Part shown: in pieces, positions 13,576-22,660 of the stretch
Layout of the letters: each line of letters starts with the position of its first letter
Numbering within the stretch: the first letter of the stretch is position 1
Source: Micromonospora avicenniae
GTDB lineage: Bacteria > Actinomycetota > Actinomycetes > Mycobacteriales > Micromonosporaceae
DNA length: 64,000 nt
Assembly (NCBI RefSeq): GCF_900156065.1
Contig: NZ_FTNF01000001.1
Location: forward strand, 248,001-312,000
Direction: 5' to 3'
Notes under the pieces: model-generated
Databases searched by the model: none
The model's input: only the letters and a program-made list of their open reading frames with translations
What the model was told of the DNA's origin: nothing
Program-made: the position numbers and the translations under genes

Positions 13576-13648
13576 TAGCGGTGGCCGGACTTGAACCGGC
13601 GACACAGCGATTATGAGCCGCTTGCTCTGCCATCTGAGCTACACCGCC
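13576..13648 (-). tRNA. tRNA-Met (CAT anticodon)
   Basis: A 73-nt cloverleaf: acceptor GGCGGTG/CACCGCT with a G-U first pair, anticodon loop CTCATAA, T-arm GCCGG-TTCAAGT-CCGGC. The normal paired first position (G-U) suggests elongator rather than initiator Met. It lies between tRNA-Thr and rpmG. Confidence 0.93.
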
Positions 13649-13670
13649 GCGGTGGGTCAAGCGACCCCAG

Positions 13671-13743
13671 AGCCCCCTTACGGAATCGAACCGTAGACCT
13701 TCTCCTTACCATGGAGACGCTCTGCCGACTGAGCTAAGGGGGC
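13671..13743 (-). tRNA. tRNA-Thr (GGT anticodon)
   Basis: A 73-nt cloverleaf: acceptor GCCCCCT/AGGGGGC, anticodon stem TCTCC/GGAGA with loop ATGGTAA, T-loop GGTTCGATTCC. It is the first gene of the tRNA-rpmG-had block. Confidence 0.95.
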
Positions 13744-13777
13744 CTGCGCGATCTCCCCGTGGGGCCGCGCAGAGGTA

Positions 13778-13783
13778 AGACTA
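13778..13783 (-). promoter_or_regulatory. Possible -10 element upstream of tRNA-Thr
   Basis: Minus-strand TAGTCT lies 35 nt before the tRNA. The matching -35 (TTTCCC at 18 nt) is poor, so this is weak. Confidence 0.25.
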
Positions 13784-13837
13784 CACGGCCCGACCCGACA
13801 CGGGAAATCGGATCCCCCCGGGCGAAGTTTCCGCAGG

Positions 13838-16364
13838 TCAGGGCACGGCACGCAGCCGGGGAAGCTCGCCGCTGGTGATCGTCTCCGGGTCGACCTGCGC
13901 CCCGAACCACGCCTCCAGCCGCTCGTACGGCAGCGGGCGGCTGAACAGGAAGCCCTGCCCGATCTCACACCCGATGTCCTGCAGCAGCTCCAAGGTCAAC
14001 TCGCTCTCCACGCCCTCGGCCACCACCGCCAGGCCGAACTGCTGCGAGAGGGTGACCACCGCGTTGACGATCGCCAGGTCCCCCGGGTCGGTCGCCATGC
14101 CCTGCACGAACGAGCGGTCCACCTTCACCTCGTGCACCGGCAGCCGGCGCAGGTGCGCGAGGGACGAGTCGCCCGTGCCGAAGTCGTCCACCGACAGCCG
14201 GACGCCCAGATCGCGGAGCCGGCGGAGGGTCGGAATGGGGCGTTCGGTGCCGTCGAGCACCCCTGCCTCGGTGATCTCCAGGGTGAGCCGCTGCGGCGGC
14301 ACCCCGTACTCGTCGAGCAGCTCCCTGACCCGGTCGGGGAAGTGCTGGTCGGTGAGCGTACGCGGGGAGATGTTGACCGCCACGGAGAGCGGCTGGTCGG
14401 CCTGGGCCCAGTTCCGGCTACGCCGCAGCCCCTCCCGGAGCACCAGCTCGGTGAGGCGGCTGAGCTGGCCGGTGTGCTCCGCGACTGCGACGAAGTCCTC
14501 CGGGGCGACCGTGCCGTGCGTCGGATGCTCCCACCGGGCCAGGCACTCGACCCCGACCAGACGCCGGTCCCGGAGGGTCACCTTGGGCTGGAAGTAGACC
14601 TCCAGCTTCCCCTCGTCCAGCGCGCGGCGCAGGTCGCCGGCGAGGCCCAGCCGGCGCAGCGACCGGGACTCCAGCGCCGGGTTGAACAGTTGGACGCTGC
14701 CCGGGACCGCCTTCGCCGCGTTGGCGGCCAGGTCGACCCGTTGCAGCAGGGTCGCCGCGTCACTGCCGTGATCCGGGTGCACGGCGACCCCGACCGCGGT
14801 GTCCACGTCCAGAGTGAGCGCATCGAAGATCATCTCGTCACGGATCTGCTCGCGCAGCTGGGCAGCGATCGCCAGCGCCGCCTCGACGCTCTCCAGCCGC
14901 ATCGTCACCAGGAACTCGTCGCCCCCCCGCCCGGCCGACAAGCGCCGACGACGGCGCCGAGGCACGCAGCCGGGCGGCCACCTCGGCGAGGACCTTGTCG
15001 CCGGCCGCATGCCCGAGCGACTCGTTGACCTGGCGCAGCCCGTCGACGTCGAAGAGGAGCAGAGCCACCACCTCGCCGGGCGCCCGGATCTTGACGGACT
15101 CCGCCAGGGCGCCGTTGATCCGCCGCCGGTTGGGCAGCTTGGTCAGCGCGTCGTGGTACGCGTCGTGCCGCAGCCGGTCGACCAGCCGGGAATTCTCCAG
15201 CGCGACGGCGGCGTGCGCGGCGACCGTCTCGAAGATCGGAATGTCGCCCGGGGCGAAGTGGCCGAGGTCGCTGAGGCGGTTGACCACCTCGAGGGTGCCG
15301 ATCACCGCCTGGCCCGACCGCAGCGGCACCGAGATGACGTCCTTGACCTTCGAGTCGGCCAGCGCGCGCCGGAGTTCCGGGTCACCGCGCAGCGTCCGAC
15401 CCAGGGCGATCGTCTGCCCCGACTCGCGGGTGTGCTCCCGCAGCATGGCCGGGGTCTGCGCCACGTCCAGCAGCCCCCGGTCGTCGAGCCGGGCCGTGAG
15501 CAGCACCTCCGGGTGGCGGCCCTGCGCGGGCAGCCAGAGCGTGGCGTACTCGGCCTGCATGAGGGAGCGGATGCGGCCAAGGAGAGCATCCGCGAGATTG
15601 CCCTCCTGCCCGGCCTCCGTCATCGCACGGGTCAGGTCGTACATGTCGCCCAGCGTCCGGTGCTGGCGCAGGAACTGCGCGTACGACCGGTAGAGCAGGA
15701 CACCGGCCACCGTCAGCGCGAGCAGGAGCAGGGTGGACCACAGCGTGGTCACCAGCGCGATGAGGATGAGCATCCCGATCGCGACGTTCAGTGCGGTCGT
15801 CAGGAAGACCTGGACGCCCATGCTCGCCGTCTCGCGGGTGCCCTGCCATCCCTGGAGAAGGCTGATCACACCTACCACGGCGACCAGACTGATGAGCGAG
15901 TTGGCCATGAGGGCGGCGAAGAGGACGCCCCAGGTGGCCGGCCCGACGCCTTCCAGCGGTGAGGCGGCGGCCACGACCAACCCGGCGACCGAGGCCCCGG
16001 CAGCCGCGTGCGCGACGTTGAACCAGAACTTCGGCGGCGCGTAGCCGCGGTGTATCTGGGTGGCCACCCCAGCCGTGGTAGCCACCAGCACCACGAGCAG
16101 TGGCGGCAGCCGGTACAGCGCCAGGACGAGTGGGATCTCCGTCAGGGTCACCACCACGGCCTGACGGCGGACCACGAAGCTGAGCGTCGGAATCGCCGCC
16201 GCGATCATGACCCCGAGCAGGACCACGGCTATCGGCCAGTGAGCAGGCCGAATGTCCACGGACAGCGCGAGGACCAGACAACCCAGCAGCGCGACCCCGG
16301 CCATCGGAGCCGTGATCAACCAGGCGTGCCCCGTGGTCCGCCGAGGGACCTGTTTCCTCAACAC
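13838..16364 (-). pseudogene. Membrane GAF-GGDEF-EAL cyclic-di-GMP protein, frameshifted
   Basis: About 841 aa if repaired. Seven or so N-terminal membrane segments (residues 15-230) are followed by a GAF-like domain (about 255-410), a GGDEF domain (DALTKLPNRRR onward) and an EAL domain with ECLARW, NISPRTL, DDFGTGDSSL, KVDRSF and AEGVE. The frame is lost in a C7 run (G7 on the coding strand, 14922-14928) exactly at the GGDEF codons: RAGG-RRVPG in one frame, GGDEFLV in the next. Removing one G gives RAGGDEFLV. No RxxD inhibitory site precedes it. It may be a sequencing error, a phase-variable tract or a true pseudogene. Confidence 0.85.
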
Positions 16365-16426
16365 CGCGCCACTCCGTTACCGGAGCCGCAGCGGCGCAGA
16401 CATCACCGGCCGAGGGCCGGCCGTGT

Positions 16427-16579
16427 TCATCTCGAAACGGGAACGCTGTGACTTGCCGGAGCGCCCCACTCGATTCCGACGGCCTGCACCTCGGTGCCGA
16501 TGACGCCAAGAGCGACCGCAGCGAGGGCAGCAACTGCCAGCGACACGGCCCACAGCCGGCCAAACTTCCGACCAGACAT
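16427..16579 (-). CDS. Small single-pass membrane/secreted peptide, 50 aa
   Basis: Begins MSGRKFGRLW with AGGAG 6 nt upstream, then a hydrophobic stretch (residues 11-27, AVSLAVAALAAVALGVI) and a short polar tail ending SHSVPVSR. The basic N-terminus plus hydrophobic core resembles a signal anchor, or a signal peptide with possible cleavage after VQA. It ends 62 nt before the cyclic-di-GMP gene on the same strand, so co-transcription is likely. I do not recognise the family. Confidence 0.6.
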   Translation of the reverse strand: MSGRKFGRLWAVSLAVAALAAVALGVIGTEVQAVGIEWGAPASHSVPVSR

Positions 16580-17180
16580 CTGAAACTCCTGTCGGCATGG
16601 TGGTCAAGGGGGTGAAGGTTCCACGATCGTGCCATACCCTCCGCGCACAGGAAAGCGGCGAGCGGCCCCCGGGGCCGCCCGGTCGGGCCAGTAGCTCCGT
16701 TCGTACCGCCCGGCCAGAGCACGGCGCGCCAGATCAGAGCCCTGAGGCACGTCCCCAGCCGATTCGGTTGACGTCGGTTACGACCTTCAGCACATTTCGC
16801 CTCGGCGATTCAGAGCAGCCCCGACGCATCCCGCCTGGCCACTGTCCGCCATGGTGGCGCCCCCCCAAATCCCGTCCCCGCCGCCACGACGCGCCAGCCG
16901 CTCAGACATCGACCACCATACTCGGGCTGGGCAACTGCGCATCACGGAAAATTCCGTCATTCCCCAGAACCGACCACCGGCCCAGACGCTGACCTGGTCC
17001 TTACGACTATTTTCACAGCGACGCCGGTCGCCGCGGGGATTGCCGTCCGCACGACGTTCAAGGCCAGCGCCGTCCGCAGTGCCGAGATCCCCGGCATGGG
17101 CCGCGACGATCCTTCGTTGCCGTCACCGGCTACCGCATTCGTGGTACGTCATCGCCCGGTCGGATACGTACTGTTGCGGT
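16580..17180. other. Intergenic region between divergent signalling genes
   Basis: 600 nt with no gene I can support. It must hold the promoters for the small peptide (minus) and the kinase (plus). A long frame open from 16851 into the kinase has no family-like sequence before residue 17181 and is treated as chance. Confidence 0.5.
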
Positions 17181-18338
17181 GTGCGGCGGTGGATGGCCGA
17201 GGCCGGCGTCGTGGCGGTTGCCGGCACAGTGACGGTGTATCGGATCGCGGTGGCAGGCGTGGCGCCCGCCGACCGCGCGCCGGACGGCTGGGCGTACGGC
17301 CTCGGGCTGGCGATGGCGCTGGCCTTGCTGGCCCGACGCCGCTGGCCGGCCGCGACGCTGGCCACGGTGGGTGCCCTGTTCCTGACGTACCACATGTCCC
17401 GCTATCCCGGCGGTGCCCCAGCCGCGCCGCTGTGGGTGGCGATGTACTCGGTGGCGGTCGCGCCGCGGCGGCGGTCCGGTCTGGCGGTGGCCGCGGTGTT
17501 CCTTCTGCTGGACCTGCACGGCCGGATGATGGTGGAGGACGTGGGCCCCCTGGACGCGACCCTGGACAGCTCCACAGTGGTCTTCGGGGCGGCGCTGCTG
17601 CTCGGCGAGGCGGTCCGGAGCCGGCGGATCCGGCTGACGTTGTCGGCCGCCGAGCGGGACCGCGCGGCGGAGCAGCGGGTCATCGAGGAGCGGATCCGGA
17701 TCGCCCGGGAGCTGCACGACGTCACGGCGCACACCCTGGCGGTGGTCGGTGTGCAGGCCGGGGTCGCCGCCGAGGTGCTGGAGGACGATCCGGACCAGGC
17801 ACGCGCCGCGCTCGACGTGGTCCGGCAGGCGAGCCGGGAGGCGATGGTGGAGCTGCGCGCCGCCGTCGGCGCACTCCGGGACGGCCGTCGCGAACCGGCG
17901 CCCGGCGATCACCGACCGGCCGGCCTCGACGGGACGCTTGGCGACCTCCGCGACCCGGCGGGCGAGCCGAGCCCCGCACCGCCGGCGCCCGCGCTCGATC
18001 GGCTCCCCGAACTGACCGCCGCGACCGGGGCCGTGCTGCTCCACGACGGCGAGCCCCGGCCCATGCCTCGGGCGGTGGAGGCGACGGCCTACCGGATCGT
18101 CCAGGAAGCGGTGGCGAACGCGGTACGACACGCCGACGCCCACCGGATAGAGGTACGGCTCGGCTACCGTCCGGACGGGCTGACGCTGACCATCCAGGAC
18201 GACGGCCGCGGCGCCGGCGGCCCACCGGGCAACGGGCTGCGCGGCATGGCGGAACGCGCCACCGGCCTGGGCGGTTGGCTGCGGGCCGGCCCGGCCGAGG
18301 GCGGCGGCTTCCAGGTGCGGGGGTGGCTACCGGGATGA
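17181..18338 (+). CDS. NarL-type two-component sensor histidine kinase
   Basis: 385 aa from GTG (VRRWMAEAGVVAVAG). Four to five membrane segments in residues 8-145 form a compact sensor. A HisKA_3 helix follows, IARELHDVTAHTLAVVG with phospho-accepting His179. The C-terminal HATPase has an N-box (VQEAVANAVRHA) and a G-box (DDGRGAGG). No good ribosome-binding site precedes the GTG; TACTGT about 8 nt upstream could be a -10 of a leaderless mRNA. It overlaps the regulator gene by ATGA. The signal is unknown. Confidence 0.9.
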   Translation: MRRWMAEAGVVAVAGTVTVYRIAVAGVAPADRAPDGWAYGLGLAMALALLARRRWPAATLATVGALFLTYHMSRYPGGAPAAPLWVAMYSVAVAPRRRSGLAVAAVFLLLDLHGRMMVEDVGPLDATLDSSTVVFGAALLLGEAVRSRRIRLTLSAAERDRAAEQRVIEERIRIARELHDVTAHTLAVVGVQAGVAAEVLEDDPDQARAALDVVRQASREAMVELRAAVGALRDGRREPAPGDHRPAGLDGTLGDLRDPAGEPSPAPPAPALDRLPELTAATGAVLLHDGEPRPMPRAVEATAYRIVQEAVANAVRHADAHRIEVRLGYRPDGLTLTIQDDGRGAGGPPGNGLRGMAERATGLGGWLRAGPAEGGGFQVRGWLPG

Positions 18339-18991
18339 CGGTCCGAGTTCTGCTGGCCGATGACCAGACGCTGGTCCGGGCCGGTTTCCGGGTACTACTG
18401 GAGCGGGCGCCGGACATCGAGGTCGTCGCCGAGGCCTCCGACGGCGACGAGGCGATCGCACTGACCCGTGCCCACCGGCCGGACGTCGTACTGATGGACA
18501 TCCGAATGCCCGGCACCGACGGGCTGACCGCGACCCGGCGGATCCTCACCGACGACCGGCTGCCCGGGGTGCGGGTGGTCGTGCTGACCACCTTCGAACT
18601 GGACGAGTACGTCTACGCGGCGCTGCACGCCGGCGCGAGCGGTTTCCTGCTGAAGAACCTGGAACCGGACGAGCTGCGCAGGGCCGTCCGGGTGGTCGCC
18701 GCCGGCGACGCGCTGCTGGCGCCGGAAGTCACCCGGCGGCTGATAGCGGCGTACGCCAGCGGTCCGGAGGTGCCCGGCCTGCATGCCTTGACCGTGCGGG
18801 AACGCGAGGTGGTGACACTCGTCGCGGACGGGCTCTCGAACGCGGAGATCGGCGCACGGCTCGGCATGAGCACCGCCACCGCGAAGACCCACGCCAACCG
18901 GGCGATGGCCAAGCTCGGCGCCCGGGACCGGGCCCAGCTCGTGGTCTTCGCCTACCGCGGCGGGCTGGCCGGGGTACGACGACCGCGCTAG
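18335..18991 (+). CDS. NarL/FixJ-family response regulator
   Basis: 218 aa. The receiver domain (1-120) has acidic residues in LLADDQ, phospho-Asp55 in VVLMDIRMPG, a Thr in VVLTTF and Lys in GFLLKNL. The LuxR-type helix-turn-helix is near residues 150-210 (LTVREREVVTLVADGLSN, then AEIGARLGMSTATAKTH). The ATG overlaps the kinase stop (ATGA), so the pair is translationally coupled. Target genes are not evident; the membrane gene downstream is a candidate. Confidence 0.93.
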   Translation: MTVRVLLADDQTLVRAGFRVLLERAPDIEVVAEASDGDEAIALTRAHRPDVVLMDIRMPGTDGLTATRRILTDDRLPGVRVVVLTTFELDEYVYAALHAGASGFLLKNLEPDELRRAVRVVAAGDALLAPEVTRRLIAAYASGPEVPGLHALTVREREVVTLVADGLSNAEIGARLGMSTATAKTHANRAMAKLGARDRAQLVVFAYRGGLAGVRRPR

Positions 18992-19048
18992 GCCGGCACC
19001 CACGTGGAGCGGATTCCGCGCCGCCCCGCCAGCCATAGCGTCTGGTCC

Positions 19049-19675
19049 ATGTTTCTCATCCTGGGATCAACCCTGAACCTGCTCGCCTCCTTCTTCTGGG
19101 GGCCCGACTCGCAGGGCGTGACCGCCGGTACGCTCGTCGCGCTCTCCTGCTTCTGCTGGCTCGTCGGTCTGATCGGACTGTACGACCGGCTACGCGCCAC
19201 GGCGCCCCGGTACGTGGCCGTCGCACTGCCCGTCACGGTCTTCGCGACCGTCGGCGGGGTGGCGTTCGGCGTACAGAGCATCCACGAGGGCCTGTTCGAC
19301 GTCTCGCATGCCCAGACGATCGACCTGCTCAACCAGTACCCCTTCGCCACGACCCTGTTCTGGATCGCCGGCCCGCTCTTCCCGCTCACCCTGTTCGCGC
19401 TGGGCGTGGCGCTCGGCTGGACCCGCACCGCGCCGCCGGCGGTCGGCGTACTGCTCTGCCTGGGCGCGATCGCCTTCCCGATGAGCCGGATCACCCGCGA
19501 GGTGTCGATCGCGCACGTCGCCGACGTACTGCTGTTGCTGCCGTTCCTCTACCTGGGTGCGCGGGGACTGTGGGGCCGGTCGCGGAAGTCCGCGTCGTCG
19601 GCTGCCGGAGACGTGCCCGCGGTGGTGGGCCGGACGCCGGGCAGCCGCGCGTCGACCGCGCCACGTGTGCCGTGA
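19049..19675 (+). CDS. Multi-pass membrane protein of unknown function
   Basis: 208 aa with about six membrane segments, for example LILGSTLNLLASFFWG, VALSCFCWLVGLIGLY, VAVALPVTVFATVGGVAFG and FWIAGPLFPLTLFALGVAL. The ATG at 19049 is preceded by TAGCGT at about 8 nt, which suits a leaderless transcript; an in-frame GTG at 19004 would add 15 charged residues. It lies 57 nt after the response regulator on the same strand. I recognise no motif. Confidence 0.6.
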   Translation: MFLILGSTLNLLASFFWGPDSQGVTAGTLVALSCFCWLVGLIGLYDRLRATAPRYVAVALPVTVFATVGGVAFGVQSIHEGLFDVSHAQTIDLLNQYPFATTLFWIAGPLFPLTLFALGVALGWTRTAPPAVGVLLCLGAIAFPMSRITREVSIAHVADVLLLLPFLYLGARGLWGRSRKSASSAAGDVPAVVGRTPGSRASTAPRVP

Positions 19676-19717
19676 CGGAGACGACGGCGGGGCTGCCCGG
19701 CGACACCAGCCACTACG

Positions 19718-20587
19718 TCAGACCGGTTCGATGGGCAACCACAGCTCGCAGGTCGCGGTGCTGAAGTCGTCCGCCCGTTCGAGGATCGCGACGATCGAGG
19801 GCCCCGGCCGCAGCCGCCACGGGTTGGCGGGGAACCATTCGGTCGCGGTCGCGGCCCAGACGGTCTGCAGTGCCTGCGGGTGGGGTCCGGCGGTACGGAA
19901 GACCGCCCACATGCCGGCCGGCACCTCGATGGCGTCGAGATCGTCGGGGGTCGCCGTGTCCCGGGAGACGGCGACCCCGTGCAGGTAGGTCAGTTCGCTG
20001 CCCTCGGTGCTGTCGGGGTCGACGTCGTCGGAGACCTGCAGCAGGCCACCCGGCTCGGTGTTGCTGAGGGCCTTCAACCGGACATGCGCCTCCTGCGGCA
20101 GTGAGGTGATGTGCTGCTGGATGTACGGGTTGATGCCGTGGTGGATCAGCGGAACCCGGGCGGCGTGTCCGACGAGCCGGAACGCGGGGCGGTCGACGAT
20201 GCGGGTGTCCATGGGGATGCTCCCTTCGACGGTCAGGCGGAACCTGAGCTGCGGTTGAGTGCGAAGGGGGCCTCCGTCGCGGCGAACGTCACCGGGGCCG
20301 GCACCGTGGACCGCCCGGAACGCGCGTCCGAACGCCTCGGTCGAGCCGTACCCGTGCCGGACGGCGATGCTCAGCAGGTCGTCCTCGCCGCGGACGACGT
20401 CGGCAGCCGCGACGGTCATGCGCCGCCGGCGCACATACTCCGACAGCGGCATGCCGGCCAACGACGAGAACATCCGGCGCAGGTGGTACTCGGTCGTGCC
20501 GAGGGTCCTGGCCAGTCCGTTGACGTCGAACTCCTCGGTGAGGTGCGCTTCGATAAAATCGACGAGCCGGTTGAGTGCTGAGATCAC
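19718..20587 (-). CDS. AraC-family regulator with GyrI-like effector domain
   Basis: 289 aa from GTG, with GGGAGG 4 nt upstream. The N-terminal AraC double helix-turn-helix (residues 1-105: VDFIEAHLTEEFDVNGLART, LSIAVRHGYGSTEAFGRAFR) is followed by a GyrI-like/SOUL-fold ligand-binding domain (about 125-289: FRLVGHAARVPL, WAVFRTAGPHPQALQTVWA, WLPIEPV). This architecture is that of Rob/BltR-type regulators that bind hydrophobic drugs. It is convergent with the membrane protein gene. Confidence 0.88.
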   Translation of the reverse strand: MISALNRLVDFIEAHLTEEFDVNGLARTLGTTEYHLRRMFSSLAGMPLSEYVRRRRMTVAAADVVRGEDDLLSIAVRHGYGSTEAFGRAFRAVHGAGPGDVRRDGGPLRTQPQLRFRLTVEGSIPMDTRIVDRPAFRLVGHAARVPLIHHGINPYIQQHITSLPQEAHVRLKALSNTEPGGLLQVSDDVDPDSTEGSELTYLHGVAVSRDTATPDDLDAIEVPAGMWAVFRTAGPHPQALQTVWAATATEWFPANPWRLRPGPSIVAILERADDFSTATCELWLPIEPV

Positions 20588-20828
20588 GAGGCCTCCCTTC
20601 GACGTCAAGCCTGGCCGGGGAACCCCCGGCCGCACCCGATCGCTGCGGTCCGATCCGATCATGTACGGCCGTCCCGGCGCTGACGCACCGCCGTGTCGCA
20701 CAGCACGCCCCTGGACGGCCGGGTACCGAGCGACCTCGGGGCCGTCCGCTGTCCCCGACCGGTGCCGGCCGGGCTGAGCTGGAGCGGCTCGGCCTCGGAG
20801 ATGTGTCGCCGCGCCGACGTCGGGCTGA

Positions 20829-21929
20829 TCAGTCCTGCCATTGCGAGCGGAGCTCGGCCAGCCAGGGGCCGGTGGCGTGCTGTGCGGTGACGGTGACCGT
20901 GACCTCGTCGCCGTCTCGCACGGACTGCAGTTCCGGTACGCAGAACCCTTGATCGTTCCGCTTGACCTGGCAGCTCGCGTTGGGGCCGTTGCCGGAATAG
21001 TCGTAGACCTCTCCCGTGAGCACAGCGACGCCGTTCACGGATACGCCGTAGATGCCCGGCGTCTGCGGGACAACTGTGAAGTCGTAGCCTCGGTGCCAGG
21101 GCATGGTGATGCTGACGGCCTTGTTGGGGTCTGCCCGATCGCTGTGTACGACCCTGGTACCGGGCTCGCCCGCCATGCCGTCCGGCTTCGGCGGCTCCAG
21201 TCGGGCCGGCCGGGCCGGCAGGGGGTACTGGGTGAACGGCACCTTCTCGGCCACGGCGAAGTGCACGGTGCCCTGCGTCGGGATCGTCGGGAGCCGGCGG
21301 CCGGCCCCCTTCATGTCCTGCGCGCCGGTGACCGTGTACGTCACCGTTACCGTGTCGCCGACGCTCACTCCCACGCCCGACTCCGATCCCGTCGGGTCCT
21401 GGTGCAGCTCCGAAAGACAGTTCATGGAGATGGCCGCGGGCTCGCCGTTGATCGCGATCTCGGCGTCGAGCGAGAGGTGCTTGCTGGGCAGGCCCGGGCA
21501 GTAGCTGAGGAACCGGACGTCCGTCGAGTTGACCGCCCAGGTGAGGGTCACCTTCCTGGCGCTTACCGGCGCCGTGCCGACGGCAACCACGCGATAGCTG
21601 CGGGAGTATTCGGCGAAGGGACCGATCTTGCGGCCCGCCACCGGTTTCGCGGTGGCTGATGGGCTGACGGTCGGCTCCCCGGCCGACGGGCTGACGGTCG
21701 GCTCCCCGGCCGGCAGGGTCGCCGATCCAGGAGCGAACTGAGCCGGCTTCCCGCTGAGGGCGACGGTCGAGGCACCCACCACTGCCAGCGTCGCCACCAT
21801 GGCCGCAGCTCCGGCCATGGTGCGCCGACGCCGCCGTACCGCGATTGCCCGTTGGACCTTCTCCAGACGTCCACCGACCGGCACCCCGTGAGCCGACCGC
21901 TCATCCATGAGCTCCCTGAGATCGATCAT
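20829..21929 (-). CDS. Single-pass membrane partner of the SigE-type sigma factor (anti-sigma-like)
   Basis: 366 aa. A short cytoplasmic N-terminus (MIDLRELMDERSAHGVPVG) precedes a basic RRRRR stop and one membrane helix (about 38-60). The large exported region is strand-rich and includes a Pro/Ser linker with a duplicated GEPTVSPSA (tandem 27-nt repeat near 21655-21710). The ATG overlaps the sigma-gene stop (ATGA). Position and topology suggest a cognate anti-sigma or sensor, but no zinc-binding HxxxCxxC motif is present, so the role is inferred. Confidence 0.65.
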   Translation of the reverse strand: MIDLRELMDERSAHGVPVGGRLEKVQRAIAVRRRRRTMAGAAAMVATLAVVGASTVALSGKPAQFAPGSATLPAGEPTVSPSAGEPTVSPSATAKPVAGRKIGPFAEYSRSYRVVAVGTAPVSARKVTLTWAVNSTDVRFLSYCPGLPSKHLSLDAEIAINGEPAAISMNCLSELHQDPTGSESGVGVSVGDTVTVTYTVTGAQDMKGAGRRLPTIPTQGTVHFAVAEKVPFTQYPLPARPARLEPPKPDGMAGEPGTRVVHSDRADPNKAVSITMPWHRGYDFTVVPQTPGIYGVSVNGVAVLTGEVYDYSGNGPNASCQVKRNDQGFCVPELQSVRDGDEVTVTVTAQHATGPWLAELRSQWQD

Positions 21930-22423
21930 CGGTACGCCGCCTCCAACGTCAGCGACTCGTCCAGTCGCAGCTTCTCCAATGCCTTCTTGGCCTGACTCTT
22001 GACCGTGCCCACCGAGATGCTCATCGCGTCCGCGATCTGCGCCTCGGTCATGTCTTCGAAGTAGCGCAGCACCAACACCGCCCGCTGCCGTCGGGGCAGC
22101 CTGCCCAGCGCCTGCCACACCTCGTCCCGCCGGTCGACGCGGGAGATGTGGTCGACCGTGGGAGGCTCCGGCAGCTGCGACATCGGCTGCTCGACGTGAC
22201 GCCACCTGCGCCGCCACCACGAGGCGTAGACGTTCACCAGAACCTTGCGCACGTACGGCTCGGGGTCCCCGTCGATCCGCCCCCACGCGCCCCAGGCGCG
22301 CACCAGAGCCATCTGCAGCAGATCCTCGGCCTGCGCCCAGTCATGGGTGAGCAGATAGGCGGTGCGTTGCAGACGGGGTGATCGTGTCGCCACGAACTCG
22401 GCGAACGTATCGCTCGATGCCAC
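21926..22423 (-). CDS. SigE-family (ECF) RNA polymerase sigma factor
   Basis: 165 aa from GTG with AAGGAGAG upstream. Region 2 (LQRTAYLLTHDWAQAEDLLQ) and region 4 (LGRLPRRQRAVLVLRYFEDM, then TEAQIADAMSISVGTVKSQ) are typical of the actinobacterial SigE group. It would recruit RNA polymerase to a small stress or envelope regulon. The membrane partner follows with a 4-nt overlap. No autoregulatory promoter could be identified by eye. Confidence 0.9.
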   Translation of the reverse strand: MASSDTFAEFVATRSPRLQRTAYLLTHDWAQAEDLLQMALVRAWGAWGRIDGDPEPYVRKVLVNVYASWWRRRWRHVEQPMSQLPEPPTVDHISRVDRRDEVWQALGRLPRRQRAVLVLRYFEDMTEAQIADAMSISVGTVKSQAKKALEKLRLDESLTLEAAYR

Positions 22424-22547
22424 CGGCTCTCCTTAGAAGACGAGTCACCGGCTACTACCCGACCGACGCCGCCGAAGGTTGCCCGACAAGCGAACCCGCG
22501 ACAGATGCACGCTCGGCCAGTAGATCTTCACCCGGCCAGGACCGCAG

Positions 22548-22597
22548 GCACCAGGTCGGCCCTGACCAGCATCTCTGCTGGTCAGGGCCGCTGGTGC
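22548..22597 (-). terminator. Long two-part hairpin next to a tRNA-Tyr fragment
   Basis: Outer arms GCACCAG/CTGGTGC (7 bp) and an inner perfect 14-bp stem, GGCCCTGACCAGCA against TGCTGGTCAGGGCC, loop TCTC. It lies immediately 3' of the tRNA-Tyr fragment at 22600 on the minus strand, just where the intact tRNA-Tyr also has a terminator hairpin. This suggests it is the former tRNA terminator. Confidence 0.65.
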
Positions 22598-22599
22598 AC

Positions 22600-22649
22600 C
22601 TGGTGGCGGGTAGCGGATCCGAACCTCTGCAGCTTTCGTGACGGATTTA
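22600..22649 (-). repeat. tRNA-Tyr 3'-half repeat, distal copy (candidate att site)
   Basis: Matches the 3' half of the intact tRNA-Tyr (28267-28316), CCA end included, at 46 of 50 positions. The 5' half of a tRNA is missing, so it is not functional. Direct repeat with the copies at 24992 and 28267. Confidence 0.8.
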
Positions 22650-22660
22650 GAGCGCCACTC

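Noticed and set aside
17096..18334. In-frame extension that would fuse about 400 residues to the response regulator
   Set aside because: It overlaps the kinase gene in another frame; the regulator's own ATG overlaps the kinase stop.
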